Below, piece by piece: positions 1-4,771 of a DNA stretch of 7,042 bases. The stretch lies in the NCBI GenBank assembly GCA_002308195.1, contig DBVU01000058.1:1228-8269 (forward strand). The letters run 5' to 3'. Origin of the DNA: Bacteroidales bacterium UBA1256 (GTDB lineage: Bacteria > Bacteroidota > Bacteroidia > Bacteroidales > Paludibacteraceae). The translations under genes and the position numbers were made by a program. The notes beneath the pieces are model-generated. The model did no database searches, had not been told where the DNA came from, and saw only the letters and a program-made list of their open reading frames with translations. The first letter of the stretch is position 1, and each line of letters starts with the position of its first letter.

Positions 1-944
1 TCGTCGCGGAGCGATACATGGCTGGCAGTCATCAATTCTCCGAAATAAGCAATTTCACCTTTTTTTAGTGCTTCAACTGCGGAGGCTGTTCTTGCAACTT
101 CTCCAACCACGTGACGCGCACGTTTCTTGGCTATAGGATCGGTAATAGCACTTTCAACCACATCCCAATCTTCCGGTTTCAATTCGGCCAAGAACTTAAT
201 CGGTTTCACCTTGCTAATCTGCTCCACGGCTGTCTTGCACTGACGTACGCGATCGTTGTATGCTCCACTATCTAGATGGTGAGGACTATGGGTATTAGTG
301 ATTACCACTTTGATACCATTCAGTTTGACAGGCACATGCTCAAACTCCAGCGTATCGCAATTAAGATGAATAGCATGATCTTTCTTGCCCTGTGCACTCG
401 CAAATTGGTCCATAATGCCACACATCACTCCGGCATATTCATGTTCGCATGCTTGGCCAATGAGTGCCAACTCCGTCCGGTATGCTTTGTCATCCGCGTC
501 TTTCCAACCCATTTCTTCGGTAAACGCTCTCGCTGTTACTACTTCCATTGCCGCACTACTACTCAGGCCGGCTCCTGCGGGCACATTGCCGTAGTAGAGC
601 AGATCGTAGCCACTCTGCAATTTAGCTTCCGGATGGCGACGAGCGATGATTTCCATACAGCCGAGCGAATAGTTGCACCATGCACGATCCGGTTGCGGCG
701 CGATGTTGTCGATGCTAATCTCATACACTTGCGGCATGTTCAGCGAATGGAAGCGCAGCACGCGATCATTATTCTTAGCAATTAGTAACCAAGCACCAAA
801 ACTCAAAGCGCAAGGAAATACACAACCGCCATTGTAATCTGTGTGTTCGCCGATTAGATTAACTCGTCCTGGAGAAAAATAGATTTTTTCTGCCTCTTGG
901 TTGTAAGCTTTTTGAAAAGCTTGCTTCATTTCTTGTGTAGTCAT
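1..944 (-). CDS. galK: Galactokinase (GHMP kinase), C-terminus beyond window
   Basis: Cytosolic enzyme that phosphorylates alpha-D-galactose at C1 with ATP, the first committed step of the Leloir pathway. My translation from the ATG at 944-942 gives 314 codons without a stop. Three GalK signatures are visible: the galactokinase motif PGRVNLIGEHTDYNGG (residues 25-40, with the conserved R27 and sugar-contacting E33, H34, D36), the GHMP ATP-binding motif GAGLSSSAA (124-132) and IMDQFAS (177-183) containing the presumed catalytic base D179. The family is about 385-400 residues long, so roughly 70-80 residues, including the last glycine-rich GHMP motif, lie outside the window. A good Bacteroidota promoter precedes it (994-1025). 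The sequence resembles Firmicutes-type GalK (for example VFPCA after motif 1, KKRARHVV near residue 272, SHVSLRDD at the window edge) more than the galactokinase I remember from Bacteroides; this is a recollection, not an alignment. Confidence 0.95.
   Translation of the reverse strand, partial: MTTQEMKQAFQKAYNQEAEKIYFSPGRVNLIGEHTDYNGGCVFPCALSFGAWLLIAKNNDRVLRFHSLNMPQVYEISIDNIAPQPDRAWCNYSLGCMEIIARRHPEAKLQSGYDLLYYGNVPAGAGLSSSAAMEVVTARAFTEEMGWKDADDKAYRTELALIGQACEHEYAGVMCGIMDQFASAQGKKDHAIHLNCDTLEFEHVPVKLNGIKVVITNTHSPHHLDSGAYNDRVRQCKTAVEQISKVKPIKFLAELKPEDWDVVESAITDPIAKKRARHVVGEVARTASAVEALKKGEIAYFGELMTASHVSLRD
905..922 (-). repeat. Perfect 8-bp inverted repeat in galK codons 8-14
   Basis: AAGCTTTT (905-912) is followed after TG by its exact complement AAAAGCTT (915-922). 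It lies 23-40 nt inside the galK reading frame, where an RNA hairpin could affect early translation. The two-base loop means the real stem would open by a pair or so. It may be nothing more than A/T-rich codon usage (QAFQKAY). Confidence 0.4.
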
Positions 945-993
945 AGTAGGAAGTATTTTATGAAATAATTAACGTAGGTATTAAATTTGGTGG

Positions 994-1025
994 CAAAGGT
1001 AATTAAAAATTTGCGTATATGCAAA
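994..1025 (-). promoter_or_regulatory. Bacteroidota promoter for galK
   Basis: On the minus strand TTTG (1025-1022) is followed after exactly 20 nt by TACCTTTG (1001-994), an exact match to the Bacteroidota -33/-7 consensus. The start codon at 944 lies about 50 nt downstream of the -7 element, giving a leader of roughly 40-45 nt. The -33 element sits inside the spacer of the opposite promoter, so the two compete for the same DNA. Confidence 0.8.
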
Positions 1026-1026
1026 T
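1009..1026. promoter_or_regulatory. Palindrome at centre of divergent galK/hemolysin III promoters
   Basis: ATTTGC (1009-1014) and GCAAAT (1021-1026) are perfect inverted arms around a 6-bp centre. Each arm carries the -33 TTTG of one of the two divergent promoters. The palindrome is the core of a larger imperfect dyad, 994-1041, in which 18 of 24 positions pair. It may be an operator, or simply the result of two interleaved promoters sharing their consensus elements. Confidence 0.6.
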
Positions 1027-1041
1027 ATTTTACTAATTTTG
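1010..1041 (+). promoter_or_regulatory. Bacteroidota promoter for the hemolysin III gene
   Basis: TTTG at 1010-1013, a 20-nt spacer, then TAATTTTG at 1034-1041. The reading frame remains open upstream to a TTG codon at 1039, but that codon is the end of the -7 element and could hardly be in the transcript. The promoter therefore fixes the start at the ATG of 1060 and gives a leader of only about 10-15 nt. Confidence 0.8.
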
Positions 1042-1059
1042 CAACAAAATTTCAATAAA

Positions 1060-1692
1060 ATGACCAAAGAAGAGAAAGCGAACACTTGGACTCACCTGGT
1101 CGCAACCTTGGCGACGCTGGCCGTGGCATACCCGTTGCTGCATCTGGCCTACCAATCACAAACCACCAATCACAAATATCAAATTCTGGGAACCGGGCTG
1201 TTCCTGCTCGGTATGCTGCTTATGTACCTGGCTTCGACGCTCTATCATGCAGTGTCGGCACCTAAACCGAAGCGTTGGTTACGGATAGTGGACCATGCGG
1301 TTATCTACGTGATGATAGCCGGTTCCTATTCGGTTATCTGCCTCTGTGTGCTGGGTGGCTGGATAGGTTGGGCGTTGTTTGCTTTTCTCTGGACGTGCGT
1401 GCTGGTCGGTACGGTGAGCAAGTTCATCGCTTTGGGCCGCCATCCTCGTCTTTCGCTGGCTCTCTATCTGGTCATGGGGTGGGTGGCACTGCTGGTTATC
1501 GTACCTATGTGGCAGAATATGTCCCATGCAGCTTTCTGGTGGGTTGTGGCGGAAGGAGTGTTCTATTCTGTCGGTGCTTATTTTTTCCATGGCGACGAGC
1601 AGCATGCCTACTGGCACGCCATATGGCATGTGTTCATCATGCTGGGCTCGCTGAGCCATACTATCGCTACCTGGCTTATTTTGAGCTGTTGA
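1060..1692 (+). CDS. trhA: Hemolysin III / PAQR-family seven-helix membrane protein
   Basis: A 210-residue inner-membrane protein of the hemolysin III (TrhA/YqfA, PAQR superfamily) family, usual length about 205-220. An N-terminal stretch with E5, N8 and H12 leads into about seven hydrophobic helices. The family's metal-site motifs are present: S59xxxH63 at the end of helix 2, D78 in the next helix and H186xxxH190 in the last helices, which in PAQR proteins coordinate zinc. Family members have been linked to membrane homeostasis and, historically, to haemolysis in Bacillus cereus; the true activity in Bacteroidota is not known to me. ATG 1060 is chosen because an upstream TTG start (1039) would overlap the promoter -7 element. 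The 3' end overlaps the convergent regulator gene by 17 bp, and no terminator hairpin is seen between them. Its promoter is interleaved with that of galK. Confidence 0.92.
   Translation: MTKEEKANTWTHLVATLATLAVAYPLLHLAYQSQTTNHKYQILGTGLFLLGMLLMYLASTLYHAVSAPKPKRWLRIVDHAVIYVMIAGSYSVICLCVLGGWIGWALFAFLWTCVLVGTVSKFIALGRHPRLSLALYLVMGWVALLVIVPMWQNMSHAAFWWVVAEGVFYSVGAYFFHGDEQHAYWHAIWHVFIMLGSLSHTIATWLILSC
1151..1176 (+). repeat. 12-bp direct repeat, 14-bp period, inside hemolysin III gene
   Basis: ACCAATCACAAA occurs at 1151-1162 and again at 1165-1176. The repeat falls in the loop between the first two helices (residues about 31-39). Because the period of 14 is not a multiple of three, slippage between the copies would delete or add 14 bp and shift the frame. 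Confidence 0.75.
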
Positions 1693-2548
1693 GATCTATC
1701 AGATGGTTTACTATCGCGTAGATAGTTAGACCTGCGGTAGAATGAATATTGAGTTTCCTAGTGATATGTTTGCGGTGTGAAACAACCGTGTGCATGGATA
1801 TGCAAAGCACATCCGCTATCTCTTTGTTGCTTAATCCGCGTACCACTTGTATCAGTACGTCGCGTTCGCGATCACTTAGTTCTTCGTTTGTTGTAATCTC
1901 CTTCTGCTGTTTGTAGTGAGGACGTACATTGGCTAATGCCGGCCGCAGAATGTCATCTTCTATGGCACAATGGTCCGCGAAATCCTGCTCTGTGTGCCAT
2001 AGGTCACTCATAACGCTGATGAGCGTATAGGTTACCGTGCCTTCTGTAGAGGTGGGCTTGGTTGGATAGTATTTGATGATCAGATTCTTGATTTCGCTTA
2101 GTTTGTCAGTGATGCGCTGGTCATCATGCTCGTGTTCATCAAATAGACCCGCGTTCTCATGTTCGATATGCGTACGAATCTCATCAACAAACTCATCGTA
2201 GCAACGTAAGATGAGCCCGGGTATTTGGGTCGTGGGATCGGCTGGGATGATGGCCTCAATCAGCAATCGGCGCAGACGTGGCAAGCGAAAATCCAAGAAG
2301 TATGTATGTGCGTTGTCTAGATAGCGTTGTAGGGTAGGGATATCAATGTCTGTGGTTGTCGCACGTTGCTTGAATATTTTATAATTGACAATCGATAAGA
2401 ATGTAGGTGTGTGAACGTCATGCGATTCGCAAACCTGTTCTATCGTTTGCTCTCCAACTCCCATCTCTAGACCAAAACGACTGATAATCTGTATCGCATC
2501 TTCTTCGTGCGACATCAAATCACATATCTTGTCACTCGCCTTGTACAT
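1676..2548 (-). CDS. RIC/YtfE-like hemerythrin domain fused to LuxR-type HTH regulator
   Basis: A 290-residue cytosolic protein with three parts. Residues 1-55 resemble the ScdA_N segment of RIC (YtfE/ScdA) di-iron proteins (RFGLEMGVGEQTIEQVC), but the usual CC of the CCGG motif is replaced by GV. Residues about 70-205 form a hemerythrin-like helical domain with all six expected di-iron ligands: H81, H127 and E131 (HIEHE, before GLF), H141 (EHDD), H193 and E197 (HCAIE). Residues 224-286 are a LuxR/GerE helix-turn-helix (LSDRERDVL, GLSNKEIA, TVVSHRKHI, KLNI). RIC proteins repair iron-sulfur clusters after NO or oxidative damage and bind O2/NO-related ligands, so a di-iron sensor controlling transcription is the obvious reading, but that is inference. 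No receiver domain is present. The ATG at 2548 directly follows the promoter and leader; M12 is an alternative but would cut the ScdA_N-like segment. The stop lies within the convergent hemolysin III gene. Confidence 0.88.
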   Translation of the reverse strand: MYKASDKICDLMSHEEDAIQIISRFGLEMGVGEQTIEQVCESHDVHTPTFLSIVNYKIFKQRATTTDIDIPTLQRYLDNAHTYFLDFRLPRLRRLLIEAIIPADPTTQIPGLILRCYDEFVDEIRTHIEHENAGLFDEHEHDDQRITDKLSEIKNLIIKYYPTKPTSTEGTVTYTLISVMSDLWHTEQDFADHCAIEDDILRPALANVRPHYKQQKEITTNEELSDRERDVLIQVVRGLSNKEIADVLCISMHTVVSHRKHITRKLNIHSTAGLTIYAIVNHLIDLNSSK

Positions 2549-2549
2549 G

Positions 2550-2579
2550 GTAATTTTGCAAAAATCGCTGCAAAATTAC
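2550..2579. promoter_or_regulatory. Perfect 11-bp inverted repeat at the RIC-LuxR gene start
   Basis: GTAATTTTGCA (2550-2560) and TGCAAAATTAC (2569-2579) are perfect complements around an 8-bp centre. The right arm contains the -7 element of the regulator's promoter, the centre spans the expected transcription start, and the left arm ends one base before the ATG. LuxR-type domains bind dyad sites as dimers, so an autoregulatory operator is likely; a 5' leader RNA hairpin is less likely, because most of the right arm would lie upstream of the transcript. Confidence 0.65.
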
Positions 2580-2602
2580 GAAAAATGTCCCGTTTGAGCA
2601 AT
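2571..2602 (-). promoter_or_regulatory. Bacteroidota promoter for the RIC-LuxR gene
   Basis: Minus-strand ATTG (2602-2599), 20-nt spacer, TAATTTTG (2578-2571). It fits in the 68-bp gap after the membrane-protein gene ending at 2617, so the regulator can be transcribed independently of the three genes upstream, though read-through from them is not excluded. Confidence 0.75.
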
Positions 2603-2616
2603 AGTGAGAAGCAAAA

Positions 2617-3036
2617 TCACAACAAATGGGGATGGCTTGCATTGTTCCTGCTTCGCGAACAAAAGCATATTCCGGACCATATGAGCGCAGGTCCTAAACC
2701 GCTATAGAAAGAGGCAATGAACTCTGCCGGAATACAAGGAATAAACTTCAGTATCATGCCCAAACACGACATGCAAATGACCAAAATCCAGCCTTTCAAC
2801 GGAAAAGTATGCAAGAGGGTGGTTTGTTCTGGTTCCTTAGCTATCAGCGCACAGTACCGCCGCACTATTCTGCCGAACATCCAAAAGAAACTAATCAGGA
2901 CGCCTGCCGTAATCAGCAGCCACCATAGTTCATCGGACGGCATGGTCAGATAGGCGCGAATGCCTTTTAGGGTAATCATCACACCCGGAATGCCCCATAT
3001 AATACCTGCTGCAATGTATAGATATCGTCTGTTCAT
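2617..3036 (-). CDS. Conserved-looking four-helix inner-membrane protein, unknown function
   Basis: I do not recognise a named family. The 139-residue product has four hydrophobic segments at about 5-24, 37-56, 82-100 and 106-126, with basic residues after helix 2 (RIVRR, 56-60), suggesting a cytoplasmic loop there. There is no signal peptide beyond the first helix and no catalytic motif. Conserved-looking features are WGIPGVMITLKGIRAYL in the first helix and its exit, and FYSGLGPALIWSG in the last. The C-terminal tail is short, basic and Ser/Asn/His-rich. The start codon overlaps the stop of the DUF4491 gene (ATGA, 3036-3033), so the two are almost certainly translationally coupled and probably act together in the membrane. 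Confidence 0.8.
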   Translation of the reverse strand: MNRRYLYIAAGIIWGIPGVMITLKGIRAYLTMPSDELWWLLITAGVLISFFWMFGRIVRRYCALIAKEPEQTTLLHTFPLKGWILVICMSCLGMILKFIPCIPAEFIASFYSGLGPALIWSGICFCSRSRNNASHPHLL

Positions 3037-3362
3037 AAGCTTTTGATATTCAGTTTTTTGCGTTTCTGTTCATAGTACGCGTGGCGTTTTGGGTTCTCCG
3101 GAAACCAACCTTTCAGTACGCGTTGCTCCTGTTTATACACTTCGCCGATGCCCCAGAAACAGGAGAATGCAAATGCCCCCAAGATGGTTGAACCGATATA
3201 GTTTTCTATCCATAGCGATACGGCTGTACTAATCAATCCCATCACAAAGAATACCCACCATCCTCTGCGACCAAGATAATACTCTAGTTTAATCGTAATG
3301 GGGTGGCAGATGCCGATGCTCAAGAATACGGCGGCGCCAATAATAATGCCAGTGAAATTCAT
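3033..3362 (-). CDS. DUF4491 family small membrane protein
   Basis: A 109-residue inner-membrane protein that I recognise as DUF4491, a family common in Bacteroidales and of unknown function. It has three hydrophobic segments at about 4-20, 34-52 and 56-74 and a polar, strongly basic tail (KRHAYYEQKRKK, 92-103). Family hallmarks visible are H20-P21 after the first helix, IEN (52-54) and the block FSCFWGIGEVYKQEQRV followed by KGWFPENPKR near the end of the last helix. It begins 12 nt after the stop of the outer-membrane-protein gene and its own stop overlaps the next start by 4 nt, so it is the middle gene of a three-gene operon. Length and start agree with the family. Confidence 0.85.
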   Translation of the reverse strand: MNFTGIIIGAAVFLSIGICHPITIKLEYYLGRRGWWVFFVMGLISTAVSLWIENYIGSTILGAFAFSCFWGIGEVYKQEQRVLKGWFPENPKRHAYYEQKRKKLNIKSL

Positions 3363-3374
3363 AATTCAAATATA

Positions 3375-4025
3375 TTAGTGACAGAACATAAAACCGAAGT
3401 AGAGTCGTGGACCGGTAGGCAGACAGAGTTCGGACTTGTGAATGGCGAGCATCCAGTCGAGACGGAATGTGATGTGTACTTTACGCGTCAGGCAGTAATC
3501 GCAGCCGACATATGGAGTGATATAAAAGAACGACTGTTTATGGAAGGTGCTATTGGCATCTTTGTCCCAACTGTTCTGGTCTCCATCCAGTATATAGAGT
3601 CCTTTGATACTCCCTCCACCTATGGTACCGCCTATGTATGGCCACGCTTTGTCTAACCGCCAACAGCAGTCGGCCAGTATACCTCCACAACCGGTACGGA
3701 TATAACTACCTGGTTTGAGCATGGTGCGCCTGTCCGTGGTGTTGCTCGGCATGGTGGAAACAAATCCCTCGAAACCTGTGCGCAGGTGTTTCCATAGATG
3801 GACGCGTAGCGCGCCTCCAATGCCGAATGTGGCACCCTGCGGACTGGTGCAGATGCCATCGGTGGTGACAGGAGCATTTCGATCGCGGCCGAATAGGTAG
3901 CCCGCATGAACCATCATTCCACCGGAATAACCTTGATAAACCTTGTTCTTCTCTATACCTTCACTCACTTGCGCAGTGAGAGAAACGGCCATCAACAGAC
4001 TCAGAAAAAGTACCTTTGCTCGCAT
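3375..4025 (-). CDS. Exported, probable outer-membrane beta-barrel protein
   Basis: A 216-residue protein with a clear signal peptide (MRAKVLFLSLLMAVSLTAQ, cleavage likely after A18). The mature part alternates short amphipathic, glycine-rich strands such as GGMMVHAGYLFG, GIGGALRVHLW and ITFRLDWMLAI, ending LYFGFMF, which is typical of small outer-membrane barrels of Bacteroidota. I do not recognise a named family. It is unusual in carrying eight cysteines after the signal peptide (59, 113, 120, 121, 175, 178, 199, 215), including a CC pair and a CxxC (GCDYC). It is the first gene of the operon with the DUF4491 protein and the four-helix protein, and follows the winged-helix regulator gene by 60 bp, with its own promoter in that gap. 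Confidence 0.82.
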   Translation of the reverse strand: MRAKVLFLSLLMAVSLTAQVSEGIEKNKVYQGYSGGMMVHAGYLFGRDRNAPVTTDGICTSPQGATFGIGGALRVHLWKHLRTGFEGFVSTMPSNTTDRRTMLKPGSYIRTGCGGILADCCWRLDKAWPYIGGTIGGGSIKGLYILDGDQNSWDKDANSTFHKQSFFYITPYVGCDYCLTRKVHITFRLDWMLAIHKSELCLPTGPRLYFGFMFCH

Positions 4026-4044
4026 AATTAGTCCAAAAACGGTG

Positions 4045-4076
4045 CAAAGATACAGAGTTTTTCTTAAATAAAGATT
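4045..4076 (-). promoter_or_regulatory. Promoter of the outer-membrane-protein/DUF4491 operon, weak -33
   Basis: TATCTTTG on the minus strand (4052-4045) is a perfect -7 element, 19 nt from the start codon. At the expected -33 position (about 4073-4076) there is only AATC/TCTT rather than TTTG. Unlike every other promoter in the window it lacks a -33 match, which would suit an activator-dependent promoter; the adjacent 11-bp repeats cover the -33 region. Confidence 0.6.
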
Positions 4077-4091
4077 AAGATTTTCTTAAGA
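4059..4091 (-). promoter_or_regulatory. Three contiguous 11-bp direct repeats, candidate winged-helix binding sites
   Basis: Read on the minus strand, the units are TCTTAAGAAAA (4091-4081), TCTTAATCTTT (4080-4070) and ATTTAAGAAAA (4069-4059). TTAA is at the same place in all three, and units 1 and 3 share TTAAGAAAA. Head-to-tail 11-bp units are how PhoB/OmpR-type winged-helix proteins are arrayed on DNA, and the gene next door encodes such a protein. The region is very A/T-rich, so chance similarity is possible. Confidence 0.45.
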
Positions 4092-4700
4092 AGCATCAAA
4101 ATCCCCATAAATAGGGATGCGGAGTTCGCTGATAGTGCCGTTGAGATCGAACGCAAGCGAGAAATGGCGCATAGTGAGTTTAGTGCTTAGTCGTAGCACT
4201 CCTGGTTGCGCCGCAGGTAGCAGGGCCGCTAGCGTGCCGTCAAGCATGCGACGCAGTGATTCTGGTTCAATGGTCAGTTCGTTGACAAATGGCGTGAGGT
4301 GGAGTTGAGCGGTCAGTCCGGCTGCTTGTATCTCTACCTCGTGGGTCCGCAACCATGCGGAGAGGAAGGTCTGCAGGTCTATCGTATAGTGCGCCACTTC
4401 ACGCTCTATGCGGAAGATGAGTCCTGCCCCGCGGATTGTCTCTATGGGGCGGCTCTTGCTCCAGCCCATCTTGCGGCGCAGTGCATTCAGATGAACGTCT
4501 ATCGTGCCCGCATCGTACTGAAAACGCGGCCCCCATACGTGATCCAGCAACTCTTGACGAGAGCATATTCGGTTAGCATGTGCGGAGAGGTAATCCAGCA
4601 GTCCGAACTCGAGTCCGGTGAGATGAACCTCTTGTTCGTTTTTCCGTACACTCCGTTGCTCACGGTCAATCTCAATATGGTCAGTTATAACGCTGTACAT
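4086..4700 (-). CDS. Receiver-less winged-helix regulator with decayed kinase-like C-terminus
   Basis: A 204-residue cytosolic protein. Residues 3-98 are an OmpR/PhoB winged-helix DNA-binding domain (HLTGLEFGLLDYL, SRQELLDHVWG, IDVHLNALRRKM, ETIRGAG), normally the C-terminal output domain of a response regulator; here no receiver precedes it. Residues about 104-196 follow the layout of a histidine-kinase ATPase domain: YTIDLQTFLSAWL, a strand pair, LRRMLDGTLAALLPAAQPGVLRLS where the N-box should be, FDLNGTI where the DxGxG motif should be, then a strand ending RIPI. Both N-box asparagines are missing and the G-box region is deleted, so ATP binding is doubtful; this match is by eye. The frame is open to an ATG at 4760, but a perfect -33/-7 promoter lies at 4743-4712, between that codon and M21, so I start at 4700. 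It is divergent from the porin-imelysin operon and likely regulates it. Confidence 0.8.
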   Translation of the reverse strand: MYSVITDHIEIDREQRSVRKNEQEVHLTGLEFGLLDYLSAHANRICSRQELLDHVWGPRFQYDAGTIDVHLNALRRKMGWSKSRPIETIRGAGLIFRIEREVAHYTIDLQTFLSAWLRTHEVEIQAAGLTAQLHLTPFVNELTIEPESLRRMLDGTLAALLPAAQPGVLRLSTKLTMRHFSLAFDLNGTISELRIPIYGDFDAS

Positions 4701-4711
4701 AAAACTAGGTG

Positions 4712-4743
4712 CAAAAGTACTGCTTTTTTCTGACATGTGCAAA
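4712..4743 (-). promoter_or_regulatory. Bacteroidota promoter for the winged-helix regulator
   Basis: Minus-strand TTTG (4743-4740), 20-nt spacer, TACTTTTG (4719-4712). It lies inside the longest open frame and so decides against the upstream start codons at 4760 and 4736. The -7 element ends only 11 nt before the ATG of 4700, implying a very short leader of a few bases. The spacer contains CAGAAAAAA, also found in the spacer of the divergent promoter. Confidence 0.75.
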
Positions 4744-4748
4744 TCCTG

Positions 4749-4770
4749 CCTAATTTTCACGATAAATAGG
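4749..4770. promoter_or_regulatory. Imperfect palindrome between the two divergent -33 elements
   Basis: CCTAATTTTC (4749-4758) and GATAAATAGG (4761-4770) pair at 8 of 10 positions around a 2-bp centre. The dyad centre (4759.5) is within 2 bp of the centre of symmetry of the two promoters (4757.5), so a dimer bound here would touch both -33 regions. I see no convincing Fur-box match in it. Confidence 0.4.
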
Positions 4771-4771
4771 T

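Noticed and set aside
276..785. 169-codon open frame on the plus strand opposite galactokinase
   Set aside because: It is antisense to a gene with three clear GalK motifs; its translation has no recognisable domain and no promoter of the local type is seen before it.
1275..1721. Open frames of 148 and 126 codons overlapping the hemolysin III gene in other frames
   Set aside because: They lie within a gene with conserved PAQR motifs and give low-complexity, Cys/His/Arg-rich products without family features.
2529..2558. Possible plus-strand promoter (TTG, 19 nt, TAATTTTG) at the RIC-LuxR start
   Set aside because: No credible plus-strand gene follows; the TAATTTTG is explained as the left arm of the perfect inverted repeat.
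3303..3656. 117-codon plus-strand frame across the DUF4491/outer-membrane-protein junction
   Set aside because: It is antisense to two supported genes that have a signal peptide and family motifs, and it lacks both.
4083..4092. TTCTTAAGAA palindrome at the end of the winged-helix gene as a terminator
   Set aside because: It is short, A/T-only apart from one C-G pair type, and not followed by a proper T run in the right direction; it is better explained by the 11-bp repeats.
4299..4733. 144-codon plus-strand frame opposite the winged-helix gene
   Set aside because: The minus strand encodes a clear OmpR-type DNA-binding domain; the plus frame covers its promoter and has no domain.
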